Source: Gilliamella bombi (GTDB lineage Bacteria; Pseudomonadota; Gammaproteobacteria; Enterobacterales; Orbaceae). Taken from it: DNA of 64,000 nt. The first letter of the stretch is position 1. Each line of letters starts with the position of its first letter. Of the stretch, positions 20,806-32,787 are shown one piece after another. A program made the position numbers and the translations under genes. The stretch spans positions 31,782 through 95,781 of the forward strand of contig NZ_FMWS01000020.1 of assembly GCF_900103255.1 (NCBI RefSeq), written 5' to 3'. The notes below the pieces were generated by a model. That model did not search any database. It was not told where the DNA came from and saw nothing but the letters and a program-made list of their open reading frames with translations.

Positions 20806-22077
20806 TTAACTCCAAATTAACAAACAGTAATATTTTTTACCACGACGAAGTAAAGTATAACGATTATATAGTTTATCGCTATCAGTAAAATGATAATCAG
20901 TTGTAGTGTTACGTTCACCATTAACAGAAATAGCATTAGATTCAATCATCGTTCTAGCTTGTCCTCTTGATGGTGCAAATTCCGCATTAACAATTGCTTG
21001 TTGTAAATCAACATTTTCCTCAACAGCTAATGTTGGCATACCATCTTGAGCTAATTGTTCAAAGTCAGCTTCAGACAAGTCAGTTAATTTACCAGAGAAT
21101 AGGCTTTCTGTAATACGTTTTGCTGCGATCAATCCTTCTTCACCATGAACTAAGCGTGTAACTTGCTCAGCAAGTACATATTGAGCTCGTGGTGCAACAC
21201 CACTATTTTTATCTTCCTCTTCCAATGCATCAATTTCACTTAGAGGCATAAATGTGAAGAATTTTAAGAATCGATAAACATCAGCATCAGCAGTATTTAT
21301 CCAGAATTGATAGAATTTATAAGGACTTGTCTTCTTAGGGTCTAACCATACGGCACCACTTTCAGTTTTACCAAATTTGGTCCCATCGGATTTAGTGATT
21401 AACGGTACAGTCAAACCATAAACTTGTTTTTGATGTAAACGACGGGTTAAATCAATACCTGCAGTAATATTACCCCACTGATCAGATCCACCAATTTGTA
21501 AAACAACATCATGTGATTTATTCAAACAAGCAAAATCATAAGATTGTAACAAGCTATAAGAAAATTCAGTAAATGAAATACCCACCTCATCACGATCTAT
21601 ACGTTGTTTTACTGATTCTTTATTAATCATCGCATTAACTGAAAAATACTTACCAACATCACGTAAAAATGTCAGTACATTCATGCCACTAAACCAATCA
21701 TAGTTATTAGCCACAATCGCTGAATTTTCACCACAATTAAAATCTAAAAATGGTGACACTTGTTGTTTGATCTTTTCACTCCACTCAATAACTGTTTCCT
21801 CAGTATTAAGTTTTCGTTCAACAGCTTTAAAACTTGGATCGCCAATTAATCCAGTTGCTCCCCCTACAAGCGCAACAGGTTTATGACCAGCTAACTGAAA
21901 ACGTTTTAAACAAAGTAATGGAACTAAATGACCGAGATGCAAACTATCTGCTGTTGGATCAAAACCACAATAAAGCGCAATAGGATTTTGTTCAATTTGT
22001 TCTATTAGTGCTTTTTCATCAGTAAGCTGAGCAATCAGCCCACGTTCTTGTAGTTGTTTGATCACATTTTTTGTCAT
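20806..22077 (-). CDS. tyrS: Tyrosyl-tRNA synthetase
   Basis: The 423-residue product (E. coli 424) shows class I motifs: HLGH (HIGH equivalent, in [12 protein letters not shown]), the tRNA-Tyr-specific [11 protein letters not shown], and KFGKT in place of KMSKS, as in E. coli TyrS. A C-terminal S4 RNA-binding domain ([19 protein letters not shown]) follows. It charges tRNA-Tyr and heads the tyrS-pdxY unit. Confidence 0.97.
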   Translation of the reverse strand: MTKNVIKQLQERGLIAQLTDEKALIEQIEQNPIALYCGFDPTADSLHLGHLVPLLCLKRFQLAGHKPVALVGGATGLIGDPSFKAVERKLNTEETVIEWSEKIKQQVSPFLDFNCGENSAIVANNYDWFSGMNVLTFLRDVGKYFSVNAMINKESVKQRIDRDEVGISFTEFSYSLLQSYDFACLNKSHDVVLQIGGSDQWGNITAGIDLTRRLHQKQVYGLTVPLITKSDGTKFGKTESGAVWLDPKKTSPYKFYQFWINTADADVYRFLKFFTFMPLSEIDALEEEDKNSGVAPRAQYVLAEQVTRLVHGEEGLIAAKRITESLFSGKLTDLSEADFEQLAQDGMPTLAVEENVDLQQAIVNAEFAPSRGQARTMIESNAISVNGERNTTTDYHFTDSDKLYNRYTLLRRGKKYYCLLIWS

Positions 22078-22133
22078 GATATTTTACCTATTAAATTTAT
22101 TACAGTTATATTCTAGTTTAAATAAAATTTATT

Positions 22134-23621
22134 CTAATTTATTTTGTTGTGATAACGTTTATACGCTTGTTTAAAATGATCTGCTACTGTTTCGTTTGGT
22201 TTTTTATCAAAAAGACTAAAAATAATAATAGCTATAGAAGCAAATAAAAATCCAGGGATAAGCGAATACAAATTAAACCAATTAAAATTAATCCATAGCA
22301 ACACAGTTACAGTACCAGTTATCATTCCAGCTAGCGCTCCATTACGTGTCATACGTGACCAAAAAACAGAAAATACGATTATAGGACCAAACGCCGCACC
22401 AAATCCAGCCCAAGCATGACTCACTAAATCAAGTACACTATTATTTGGATTAATAGCTAATAAAATAGCAATAACTGAAACTAATAGCACCATTATACGA
22501 CCAACCCAAACCAGTTCCTTCTGTTTTGCTTTTGGTCTAAAAAACGCACGATAAAAATCTTCTGTTAGAGCACTTGAGCAAACTAATAACTGACAACTTA
22601 ATGTACTCATGACTGCAGCTAAAATAGCTGCCAACAAAATACCAGCAATCCAAGGATTAAAAAGTAATTTCGACAATTCGATAAAAATACGTTCATGTTT
22701 ACCATCGTTAATCAAGTAAGATAAATCTGGATTATGAGCAAAAAAGGCGATACCAAAAAAACCAACCGTGATTGCGCCAGCTAAACACAAAATCATCCAT
22801 GTCATACTAATCCGTCGAGCGTTTTTCATTACTTCATGTGAATCAGCAGCCATAAATCTAGCTAAAATATGAGGTTGCCCAAAATATCCAAGCCCCCAAC
22901 CTAATAATGAAATAATGGCAATAAAATCCATATGAGCAAATAAATTGGTATAATCTGAATTGAGCGATTCAATATATATCAATGCATCAGAAAGCCCACC
23001 AGCATTCACCATAACCATAATTGGCGTTAGAATAAGTGCAAACATCATTAAACTAGCTTGAATAGTATCAGTCCAGCTTACTGCTAAAAAACCACCGATA
23101 AACGTATAGGCAATTGTTGCACCTGCACCCGCTAACATCGCCCAGCCATAGCTCATACCAAATGTACTCTCGAATAACTTTGCGCCTGCAACTACACCAG
23201 AAGCACAATAAATGGTAAAAAATATTAGAATAATAACAGCTGAAATAATGCGTAGAAGTGAGCTTTTATCATCAAATCGACGAGCAAAATAATCGGGTAA
23301 AGTTAATGAATTATGATTGATTTCAGTAAAGACTCGTAATCGTCCAGCAATGAGTAGCCAATTTAAATAAGCACCAATAATCAATCCGATTGCAATCCAA
23401 CTTTGTGAAATACCAAACAAAAAAACAGCACCAGGTAATCCCATTAATAGCCAACCACTCATATCTGATGCGCCAGCTGAAAGCGCAGTCACAACACTAC
23501 CGATACGACGCCCACCTAAAATATAATCACCAAAATTTTGCGTTGAGCGAAACGCAAAAAAACCTATGGCAATCATGCCTAAAATATATACAGCAAAGGT
23601 GACAATCATTGGTAAGGGCAT
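22134..23621 (-). CDS. putP: Sodium/proline symporter
   Basis: The 495-residue protein is a sodium:solute symporter with about 13 membrane helices and the PutP signatures GRRIGSVVTALSAGASDMSGWL (given in part) and AGFGAAFGPIIVFSVFW. It imports proline with Na+. Length matches E. coli PutP (502). No putA is in the window, so whether proline is a carbon source or an osmolyte cannot be told here. It is a single gene upstream of tyrS on the same strand, with ~265 bp of AT-rich sequence before nth. Confidence 0.95.
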   Translation of the reverse strand: MPLPMIVTFAVYILGMIAIGFFAFRSTQNFGDYILGGRRIGSVVTALSAGASDMSGWLLMGLPGAVFLFGISQSWIAIGLIIGAYLNWLLIAGRLRVFTEINHNSLTLPDYFARRFDDKSSLLRIISAVIILIFFTIYCASGVVAGAKLFESTFGMSYGWAMLAGAGATIAYTFIGGFLAVSWTDTIQASLMMFALILTPIMVMVNAGGLSDALIYIESLNSDYTNLFAHMDFIAIISLLGWGLGYFGQPHILARFMAADSHEVMKNARRISMTWMILCLAGAITVGFFGIAFFAHNPDLSYLINDGKHERIFIELSKLLFNPWIAGILLAAILAAVMSTLSCQLLVCSSALTEDFYRAFFRPKAKQKELVWVGRIMVLLVSVIAILLAINPNNSVLDLVSHAWAGFGAAFGPIIVFSVFWSRMTRNGALAGMITGTVTVLLWINFNWFNLYSLIPGFLFASIAIIIFSLFDKKPNETVADHFKQAYKRYHNKIN

Positions 23622-23886
23622 ATCTTTAAAAAACCTTATTTGATAAAATTAAGAAATAGTACGCTAGCTTATCATAAAATGACTATGCTAAAAAGTCAGT
23701 GAGTATAAATGTGAATAGACAAATAATAAAAAACTAAACAACATTAAAAATAAAAATATCTTACAATTATTAATCAGTATGTTTCATCGTTCCCATCTAT
23801 ATTAAAAAAACTAAAGGCAACTTACAGATAAACAATAAATAAAAGTATATAATATGCACCTTACTATTTTTTAATAAAATTATTTT

Positions 23887-24525
23887 GTGAAACAATCTAC
23901 CCGAATTCAAATTCTAGAAAGATTAAAGGATCATATTAAAGATCCAACAACAGAACTAGTGTATGAAACACCTTTTGAACTATTAATCGCAGTAGTACTT
24001 TCTGCTCAAGCGACTGACGTTAGTGTAAACAAAGCCACAAAACCACTGTTTGCTATTGCAAATACGGCTGAACAAATTTTGGCTCTTGGTATTGAGAAAT
24101 TAAAAAGCTACATCCGCACCATTGGCCTTTATAACAGTAAAGCAGATAACATTATAAAAACATGTCAAATTTTGGTAGATAAATATCAGGGTGAAGTCCC
24201 TGAAAGTTTTGATGCACTAATTGAATTACCGGGTGTTGGTCGTAAAACGGCAAATGTTGTGTTAAACACCGCTTTCGGTTGGCCTACCATTGCAGTTGAT
24301 ACACACATATTTAGAGTAAGCAACCGTACAGGTTTTGCACCAGGTAAAACGGTAGAGGTTGTTGAAGAAAAATTACTGAAAGTCGTACCTAAAGAATATA
24401 AAATAAATTGTCACCACTGGCTAATATTACATGGCCGTTATACCTGTATTGCTAGAAAGCCTAGATGTGGATCCTGTGTTATAGAAGATTTGTGCGAATT
24501 TAAAGAAAAAATTTACCCAGAGTAG
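23887..24525 (+). CDS. nth: Endonuclease III
   Basis: The 212 residues match E. coli Nth (211). The helix-hairpin-helix LPGVGRKTANVVL contains the catalytic Lys; the catalytic Asp is in AVDTHIFRV. The C-terminus has the [4Fe-4S] loop C-x6-C-x2-C-x5-C (CIARKPRCGSCVIEDLC). It is a DNA glycosylase/AP lyase for oxidised pyrimidines. Start is GTG at 23887, which fits the family start. In E. coli nth ends the rsx operon; here it stands before smrB with 6 bp between. Confidence 0.97.
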   Translation: MKQSTRIQILERLKDHIKDPTTELVYETPFELLIAVVLSAQATDVSVNKATKPLFAIANTAEQILALGIEKLKSYIRTIGLYNSKADNIIKTCQILVDKYQGEVPESFDALIELPGVGRKTANVVLNTAFGWPTIAVDTHIFRVSNRTGFAPGKTVEVVEEKLLKVVPKEYKINCHHWLILHGRYTCIARKPRCGSCVIEDLCEFKEKIYPE

Positions 24526-24531
24526 AAATCA

Positions 24532-25077
24532 ATGCCAAATAAATTTAATTTAGACCAAGATGATATAAACTTGTTTAAAAATAGTATTGGTAACATCACC
24601 AAAAAACTAAAACAAGATACTGTCGTTCATAAACCACAAAAACGTTCACAAAAAGCAATAGAAACCCAAAAACAGCAATATGAAAAAATTAATGCTGAAT
24701 TTTATTTTTCTGATGATTATCAGCCGCTATTGCAAGAAGACCCAATTCGCTATAGCCGAGAAAATGCAGATCCCTACGAAGTAAAAAAATTGCGTCGTGG
24801 ATTTTATGAACCAGAATTCTTTTTGGATCTACATGGGTTAACTCAACAAGAGGCTAAAAAAGAAATTGCAGCTCTTATCGCAGCATGTTTACATGAAAGA
24901 GCTCATTGTGCTTGTATCATGTATGGACATGGGAAAAACATCTTAAAAAAACAAACACCCATGTGGCTAGCTCAACATCCTCATGTTATCTGTTTTCATC
25001 AAGCGTCTAAAGAATTTGGTGGCAACGCAGCACTTCTCATTTTATTTGATATCGAGAACAAACTAATAAATAGTTAG
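24532..25077 (+). CDS. smrB: SmrB, Smr-domain ribosome-rescue endonuclease
   Basis: The 181-residue product has an N-terminal charged helix region and a C-terminal Smr domain with FLDLHGLTQQEAKKE (DLHG) and YGHGKNILKKQTPMWL (HGxG), matching E. coli SmrB (YfcN, 183 residues). SmrB cleaves mRNA at collided ribosomes. It follows nth by 6 bp and is followed by the ryhB intergenic region. Confidence 0.93.
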   Translation: MPNKFNLDQDDINLFKNSIGNITKKLKQDTVVHKPQKRSQKAIETQKQQYEKINAEFYFSDDYQPLLQEDPIRYSRENADPYEVKKLRRGFYEPEFFLDLHGLTQQEAKKEIAALIAACLHERAHCACIMYGHGKNILKKQTPMWLAQHPHVICFHQASKEFGGNAALLILFDIENKLINS

Positions 25078-25245
25078 CTTTTGAAAACTTAACTATCTAG
25101 ATAATCATAAAAATAATTTTTTACTCTTCTTCCGTCAATTTTCATCTAAACCTTTGTGATGACATTAGCATGTAGATAAAAAACAAAAAATAAAATAACG
25201 TTAACTAAAGAATAATGTTTAAAAAATAGTTGTTAATAACATAAA

Positions 25246-25280
25246 ACAAAAAAACCAGCTTAGCGATAACGTCAAGCTGG
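25246..25280 (-). terminator. ryhB Rho-independent terminator
   Basis: CCAGCTT at 25274-25280 (minus sense) pairs with AAGCTGG at 25255-25261 around a 12-nt loop. TTTTTTTGTTTT follows on the minus strand. Confidence 0.88.
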
Positions 25281-25342
25281 TAAACATTGGAAGCAATGTG
25301 AGCAATGTCATACTTTTTCAAAAGCCTCTAAAGCTCTAACAA
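25246..25342 (-). ncRNA. ryhB: RyhB-type iron-responsive small RNA
   Basis: On the minus strand a 22-nt block (25288-25309, beginning GACATTGCTCAC and ending ATTGCTTCCA) is identical to the seed core of E. coli RyhB. About 8 nt downstream a hairpin (CCAGCTT/AAGCTGG) with a T-rich tail forms a Rho-independent terminator, also as in RyhB. A 15-bp Fur box sits just upstream at 25355-25369. The 5' end near 25342 is inferred from the E. coli layout and a possible -10 TAATTC (25353-25348). RyhB is repressed by Fe-Fur, works with Hfq and down-regulates iron-using proteins when iron is short. No protein gene competes for the region. Confidence 0.9.
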
Positions 25343-25354
25343 AGTACGAATTAA

Positions 25355-25369
25355 TGATAATGATTATCA
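25355..25369. promoter_or_regulatory. Fur box of ryhB
   Basis: TGATAATGATTATCA is a perfect 7-1-7 Fur palindrome, extended by matching AA/TT on each side. It overlaps the likely -35 to -10 span of ryhB on the minus strand, so iron-loaded Fur should block transcription. There is no other start nearby in a region between converging genes. Confidence 0.88.
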
Positions 25370-25473
25370 TTAACAAAATCAAGCATTTTTTTATTTTTCT
25401 AAGCTAAATAAAAATAAACGCTTTATTCACTAATTTCATAATAAGAGGATTGATATTTAACAATATAAAAAAT

Positions 25474-25499
25474 AAGCAGAATATTCCTATTCTGCTTTT
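25474..25499. terminator. Bidirectional hairpin downstream of obgE
   Basis: AAGCAGAATA pairs with TATTCTGCTT around a 4-base loop. T-runs flank it on both strands, 60 bp beyond the obgE stop. Confidence 0.7.
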
Positions 25500-25557
25500 T
25501 ATAAAAAATTATACGCAATGGCTAATTTAGGCGAAATAAAATAGAGTATAATACTTA

Positions 25558-27689
<2,132 letters not shown>

Positions 27690-27723
27690 ATCACCATCAA
27701 TTTTATATTAACTTCAAGAAATG

Positions 27724-27750
27724 AAAAAAGCCCCACAATAATTGTGAGGC
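27724..27750 (-). terminator. rpmA terminator
   Basis: On the minus strand GCCTCACAATT pairs with ATTGTGGGGC and is followed by TTTTTT, 29 bp after the rpmA stop. It separates ribosomal genes from yhbE. Confidence 0.85.
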
Positions 27751-27778
27751 TTCCAAAACTTTTTGAACCGTTTATGAA

Positions 27779-28039
27779 TTAGCTGTTAGCAACTACACTA
27801 ACATAACGACGATTCTTAGGTCCTTTAACTTCAAACTTTACTTGTCCATCAATTAAAGCAAATAGGGTATGATCACGACCACAACCTACATTAGTGCCTG
27901 GGTGGAATTGAGTTCCACGTTGACGAACTAAAATGTTACCAGCAAGAACTTCTTGACTACCATAACGTTTAACACCTAAACGTTTACTTTGGGAATCACG
28001 ACCATTACGTGATGAACCACCAGCCTTCTTATGTGCCAT
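27779..28039 (-). CDS. rpmA: 50S ribosomal protein L27
   Basis: The 86 residues begin [20 protein letters not shown] and include [10 protein letters not shown] and [16 protein letters not shown], diagnostic of bL27. The basic N-terminus reaches the peptidyl-transferase centre. It lies 15 bp after rplU in the standard rplU-rpmA operon. Confidence 0.99.
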   Translation of the reverse strand: MAHKKAGGSSRNGRDSQSKRLGVKRYGSQEVLAGNILVRQRGTQFHPGTNVGCGRDHTLFALIDGQVKFEVKGPKNRRYVSVVANS

Positions 28040-28054
28040 TGTTCGATACTCCTA

Positions 28055-28363
28055 TTAAGCGATTGCAGTGATCTTCACATCAGTGAACCACTGACGGTGA
28101 CCTTGTTGTTTACGATAGTGTTTACGACGACGGAATTTAACAATTTTCACTTTATCGCCACGACCGTGTTCAACAATTTCTGCTTTAATTGTTGCACCTT
28201 CAACAAACGGAGCACCAACTTTGATGTCTTCACCATTTGCTACCATTAAAACTTTATCGAAAACAACTTCTGCGCCTGTTTCGACTTCAATTTTTTCCAA
28301 GCGAACGACTTGTCCTTCGCTAACTCGGTGTTGTTTACCACCACTTTGGAAAACTGCGTACAT
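28055..28363 (-). CDS. rplU: 50S ribosomal protein L21
   Basis: The 102 residues begin [18 protein letters not shown] and contain [15 protein letters not shown], diagnostic of bL21 (E. coli 103). First gene of the L21-L27 operon. The 5' leader of ~100 bases on the minus strand could hold the promoter; I see no riboswitch in it. Confidence 0.99.
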   Translation of the reverse strand: MYAVFQSGGKQHRVSEGQVVRLEKIEVETGAEVVFDKVLMVANGEDIKVGAPFVEGATIKAEIVEHGRGDKVKIVKFRRRKHYRKQQGHRQWFTDVKITAIA

Positions 28364-28593
28364 ACTTAACTCCGCAATAAAAAGCAGACGATTACTTGAT
28401 TAAACATATATGTCTGCGTGATTAATCTTATAGGGCGTGAATTTTACGCAAATTTTATTCTTGTTGCAAGCGCTGTTTAACAAAAGATCGCAAAAAGTTA
28501 CAAAAAAGATCAGATAGATACTCTTTCAAGCTACAATAACCATAAATTACTATTTAGCTAAAATAAAATTACAAAATAATATTGAGTGTTTAT

Positions 28594-30402
28594 ATGTCGA
28601 AAATAAAAATTCGCCCCACCGAATCAATTATTAATCGTTTAACACTATTACTGTTCTGTTTAGGTGCTATTGCTTTAATCGCCTTATCGTTTTCAATCCA
28701 GGTAGCCAATGATACAAAAGGTGGGGCATATATGGTTAATCAATTAGGTTTACTAAGAATGAAGAACTACCAAATACTAACAATGGTTCCACTCAATAAG
28801 AAAGATTATGATAATTTAAATATTTTTATTAATATTTCTTCATCACAAAAACATTTAACGCTTTTAAAACGCTATAATTTAATTAATGAATTTAATCAGT
28901 TAGAAACTGATTGGAATACTCGACTTATTACTAAAATACAGCAAGCACAAAAAATCGATGAAATAAGAATTGATATTGAAAGCTATGTTGCTCGTATCAA
29001 CCATTTGGTAGATAAGATTGATCAAAAAACCGAAAACAAAATTTATTATATTTCTCAATTACAACAATTATTTATTGTTATTATCGTAATTTTTTTAGCT
29101 GTTCAAATTTATTACTTACGTTACTACCTTCTTGCACCATGGCAAAAATTAGTTAGTATGGCTGAAGCAATTTCTAGCCACAATTTTAAAGCGCGTTTTA
29201 ATATTAAAAGCAGAAAGAATGAATTTGATCTTTTAGGGCTAGCTTTTAACAAAATGTCCGAGCAAATTGAATCACAATATTTATTGTTAGAAAAACAAGT
29301 TGCAGAAAAAACAGCTAAATTACAACAAACCAATAAAATTGTTTCATTTCAATATCAAACAATTAAGCAACTACATACTTCAGAGCCATTGTGTGAACGT
29401 TTTCTAAAAATACTACACAAATTAGAAGATTTAGTACCATTAACTCAATTTAAAATCCGTTTTTATGAATCAAATGATCCTGAGCATTATCAACAAATCA
29501 GTTACGATAATGAGCAAAAATTACCTTATTGCCAAAATTCTAAATGCAAAGCTTGTTTAATCTCATCAAAATCTTATCAAAAAAATAACTTTCAACGCCA
29601 TTGGCACCTTCAAGAAAACGGGGAAAAATATGGGATATTATTTGCTTTTCAGCCAAAAAATATCATATTAACCAATGAACAAGAAAACTTAATTGTGGGA
29701 GTTATCGAGCAAATGACTACTGCAATGAAGCTCGATAGACAAATTGAACAACAAAAACAATATTTATTAATAAAAGAACGCTCAGCAATGGCCAGAGAGC
29801 TGCATGATTCCATTGCTCAATCTCTATCTTGTTTAAAAATACACCTCAGCTGCTTACAAATGCAATCAGATTTAACATCACAAAGCAGTATTGATTTATT
29901 GGCAACAATGCGTAAAGAAGTCAATATAACCTACTCTCAACTAAGAGAACTAATTACCTCTTTTCGCTTACGCCTTAACCAAACGGGTTTTTATGCAAAT
30001 TTAATGGAATTAATTGAGGAATTTAATCAAAAATTACAATTCAATATTCAGTTTGAATATTTATTGCCGCTGAATATTATCAATAGTAAATATGCATTTC
30101 ATTTATTACAAATTATTCGTGAAGGACTAAATAACATATATAAACATGCTAAAGCCACACAGGTTATTGTCAGTTTAAAAATTGATGATCATCAAATTAT
30201 TTCTGTCTGTATTGAGGATAATGGCATTGGTTTACAAAACAATATTAAACAGGATAATAGTTATGGTCTAATCATTATGCGTGATAGAGTTGAAATACTA
30301 AATGGTAATTTAACAATAAACAGTCCTCCCCACAAAGGGACACAAATTATGATAGCATTTAAGGTTAATAAAACCATTTCATTCAAAGCAATAGAAGAGT
30401 AA
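28594..30402 (+). CDS. narX: Nitrate/nitrite-type sensor histidine kinase NarX/NarQ family
   Basis: About 602 residues. An N-terminal membrane helix is followed by a periplasmic sensor with the P-box-like MVNQLGLLRMKNYQI, a second helix (QLFIVIIVIFLAVQIYYL), a HAMP domain (WQKLVSMAEAISSHNF), a central module with a cysteine cluster (CQNSKCKAC, ~313-321), the H-box MARELHDSIAQSL with His ~404, and a GHKL ATPase (EDNGIGL). This order is that of NarX/NarQ. The ATG at 28594 is more likely than the in-frame TTG at 28582. The stop is 2 bp before narL. It should control anaerobic nitrate respiration genes. Confidence 0.88.
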   Translation: MSKIKIRPTESIINRLTLLLFCLGAIALIALSFSIQVANDTKGGAYMVNQLGLLRMKNYQILTMVPLNKKDYDNLNIFINISSSQKHLTLLKRYNLINEFNQLETDWNTRLITKIQQAQKIDEIRIDIESYVARINHLVDKIDQKTENKIYYISQLQQLFIVIIVIFLAVQIYYLRYYLLAPWQKLVSMAEAISSHNFKARFNIKSRKNEFDLLGLAFNKMSEQIESQYLLLEKQVAEKTAKLQQTNKIVSFQYQTIKQLHTSEPLCERFLKILHKLEDLVPLTQFKIRFYESNDPEHYQQISYDNEQKLPYCQNSKCKACLISSKSYQKNNFQRHWHLQENGEKYGILFAFQPKNIILTNEQENLIVGVIEQMTTAMKLDRQIEQQKQYLLIKERSAMARELHDSIAQSLSCLKIHLSCLQMQSDLTSQSSIDLLATMRKEVNITYSQLRELITSFRLRLNQTGFYANLMELIEEFNQKLQFNIQFEYLLPLNIINSKYAFHLLQIIREGLNNIYKHAKATQVIVSLKIDDHQIISVCIEDNGIGLQNNIKQDNSYGLIIMRDRVEILNGNLTINSPPHKGTQIMIAFKVNKTISFKAIEE

Positions 30403-30404
30403 AA

Positions 30405-31058
30405 ATGGAACAAATAAATTGCTCAATACTTCTTATTGATGATCATCCAATGTTAAGAAATGGCGTAAAACAGCTGATAAATACAGTCAACCATTTTGAC
30501 ATTGTGGGAGAAACTGGCTCTGGAATAGAAGGCGTTAAATTAGCCGAAGAGCTTGATCCTGATATTATTCTACTTGATATCAATATGCAAGATGTTAATG
30601 GATTAGAAATATTACGCTACTTGCGTGAAAAAAAAATATCGAGTCGCATTATTATGTTTACAGTATCAGATGCAAAAGAAGATATAATCACCGCACTAAA
30701 AACAGGTGCTGATGGCTATTTATTAAAAGATATGGAGCCTGAAGATTTTCTAAAATCACTACAAGAAATCTCGATTGGAAAGCTAATTATGGATAATGCT
30801 ATTTCACATATTATCCTCAATTATATGCGTAATAACGAACAACTAACTACAAAACAAATGCATGATGTCAGTTTATTGACACCAAGAGAAAATGAAATTT
30901 TTAATTTATTAGTACAAGGACTACCAAATAAGCTAATTGCAAAAGATTTAGGTATCGTTGAAAGCACAGTCAAAGTACATATCAAAAGTATATTCAAAAA
31001 ACTTAATTTTAAATCAAGAATGGAAATGACAGTATGGTATTTACAAAGTAAGGAATAA
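30405..31058 (+). CDS. narL: Nitrate/nitrite response regulator NarL
   Basis: The 217 residues align closely to E. coli NarL: LLIDDHPMLRNGVKQLI, phospho-acceptor Asp near 58 (LLDINMQDVNG), KTGADGYLLKDMEPED, and a LuxR-type HTH (LTPRENEIFNLLVQGLPNK... then IVESTVKVHIKSIFKK). It is nearer to NarL than to NarP. It starts 2 bp after the kinase and forms a two-gene operon with it. No narG or nrf targets are in the window. Confidence 0.93.
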   Translation: MEQINCSILLIDDHPMLRNGVKQLINTVNHFDIVGETGSGIEGVKLAEELDPDIILLDINMQDVNGLEILRYLREKKISSRIIMFTVSDAKEDIITALKTGADGYLLKDMEPEDFLKSLQEISIGKLIMDNAISHIILNYMRNNEQLTTKQMHDVSLLTPRENEIFNLLVQGLPNKLIAKDLGIVESTVKVHIKSIFKKLNFKSRMEMTVWYLQSKE

Positions 31059-31262
31059 ACGTATACATTGAAAAATAAAATATATCTTGTTCAGCGATGC
31101 ACCAGATAAAATCATTTATTCAACAGAATAACAAACATCACAAAACGGAGTATAGCATTTAAAAAATATAGAAAACTACCATGATCTATTATAGAATTAG
31201 ATTAAAAAACAGCCACTATTTATAATAATAAAAATACCAAATCTAAACTAGGAATATTTGAA

Positions 31263-32285
31263 ATGCCAATATTGATAAATGCTTATTCTACAGTCACTCA
31301 TCCACCAGCCATTAATTTTCCCTGCGAGCGTATATACCATCGCGGATTGGATGATTCTGAGTTGACGAAACACCTTGATGGTTTTATCGGTTATGTCATG
31401 CAAGCAGGAGATGGGCAGATGAATTCACGCCGTTATGCTTTGTATCGCCATATCCAACGAGTTAAACATCAATTTACCTTTGAGATTGAAGAAGATAATT
31501 TCAATGAATTTACCACTTGGGGCTGGCAGGCGAATGCAATTATATTTATGCCTGATGGAACTATTCGGAATCCTGACGGAGATGTATTACAAGATCCTGA
31601 TGGTAACATTGATTTAGATGTAATCGTCCCTTATCCACTAGAAGCATTAAAGCGAAAAACAAAAACTGAACAGTATTTAGCCAAATTGGGGTTGCATACA
31701 CCTACACATTTACCACCGGTTATTGCCGAATCGGAAGTAATACTTAGAACACCTGACGAAGTAGCTAAACGAGCCTTAGCAATAATGTTAACAGGTATTC
31801 AGGCTGAAAGTTTTAGAGAAAATGATCCAATTAATCCGATGGAATTTAAAGAACGTTGTCCAATGGGGTTTGAGGCTTTATCAAATAATGAGCGTGACTT
31901 TATTTATAGCGGGCAGCCGACAGAGCAAGATGTGATAGATATGTCTTGGAAATACGAAGCATTATTACCTTTACAATGGGCTATCAATTGGCAATCTGAG
32001 CTCCCTTTTGCTGATACTATCTGCGATGTTTCATCGTTAGTTGACCAAGGAATGCAACATAGTGGACAAGATTTTTCAACCGTGGCCTTAAGACCAGTTA
32101 GTGAATTGTTGGATGCTTTAGATTTACACTACCGCTTACATTGGATAACCACAGATTTTCGAATGAAAGATAAGCAACCTCCCGCATCGATTATAAGTGA
32201 TGTTATTCAAGAGCGTCATTATGCTTTAAATTGGTTAACCAATTTTGAAAATGCTGATTGGGATGATGTCGATACACCAACCTAA
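31263..32285 (+). CDS. DUF4272 domain protein, function unknown
   Basis: The 340-residue protein has a C-terminal half typical of DUF4272: TPDEVAKRALAIMLTGIQAE, an F..R.P.GFEALS block with ERDFI, MSWKYEALLPLQWAINW, and a C-terminal YRLHWITTDFR. The N-terminal ~130 residues include a PDGTIRNPDGDVLQDPDGN run. No signal peptide or membrane segment. SD AGGAAT is about 9 bases before the ATG. DUF4272 proteins occur sporadically, sometimes near polymorphic-toxin immunity genes; here no toxin is adjacent, so the role is open. Confidence 0.75.
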   Translation: MPILINAYSTVTHPPAINFPCERIYHRGLDDSELTKHLDGFIGYVMQAGDGQMNSRRYALYRHIQRVKHQFTFEIEEDNFNEFTTWGWQANAIIFMPDGTIRNPDGDVLQDPDGNIDLDVIVPYPLEALKRKTKTEQYLAKLGLHTPTHLPPVIAESEVILRTPDEVAKRALAIMLTGIQAESFRENDPINPMEFKERCPMGFEALSNNERDFIYSGQPTEQDVIDMSWKYEALLPLQWAINWQSELPFADTICDVSSLVDQGMQHSGQDFSTVALRPVSELLDALDLHYRLHWITTDFRMKDKQPPASIISDVIQERHYALNWLTNFENADWDDVDTPT

Positions 32286-32344
32286 TATTTTCATCTTCTC
32301 ATTTGTTGACATCATATTTAATATGGTGTCAAAGTTCTAAATAT

Positions 32345-32432
32345 TAACCATAATATCAAAGCTAATAAATAGTTTAAACTTTCGTTTTCTATCTTTTTAA
32401 ATCGCTAAATATTTGCTGATTATGTCACATCA
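32345..32432 (-). pseudogene. Fragment of IS481-like transposase, copy 2
   Basis: Read on the minus strand, this segment (with GACATAATCAGCAAATATTT and TTAGCGATTT) is the same sequence, with scattered mismatches, as part of the transposase relic at 57385-57700. No open frame is left. It lies just after the DUF4272 gene. Confidence 0.6.
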
Positions 32433-32499
32433 CCATAAAAAGAATTAACACGATCCTTACCAAAATATTATACATAGCCCCCTCTATCATTTTTTTATT

Positions 32500-32725
32500 T
32501 TGATAATATTGTTGTTCATATTGTTCTAGCAATACCTAGTTCTTGGCTGAACAACCACGCATACAATAATAATAGATTTCAATATATTTAAATAGTGCTT
32601 TATTGGCTAGCATCCTCGGTCACTGCGAACGAACATATTTTTAAGAAAGTAACGCCGAAACAAAGCTTGTTTTAATGTATTACAGACTAAATGACGGTCT
32701 AGGTAACGACTCGTTTGCCTAGCTT
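32500..32725 (-). pseudogene. Decayed IS3-family transposase (OrfB) fragment
   Basis: Minus-strand translation in shifting frames gives YLDRHLVCNTLKQALFRR, then NMFVRSDRGC, then NKALFKYIEIYYYCMRGC. The order resembles the integrase core of IS3/IS150-type OrfB proteins (LDxxSR..., HSDRGSQY, ...RRGN). Stops and frameshifts show it is dead. The whole 32286-33131 stretch otherwise holds no gene. Confidence 0.6.
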
Positions 32726-32756
32726 TTCGATATTATGAAAGTTGATATTCCCCCAT

Positions 32757-32787
32757 AAAATCGTTCAGGTAGAGCATTGATTTTATT
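32757..32787 (-). repeat. Dispersed intergenic repeat, family 1, copy B
   Basis: Minus-strand match to the 31-bp core found at 12330 and 56931, two or three mismatches from each. It lies directly upstream (minus sense) of the IS3 relic, hinting the repeat may come from a mobile element. Confidence 0.6.
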
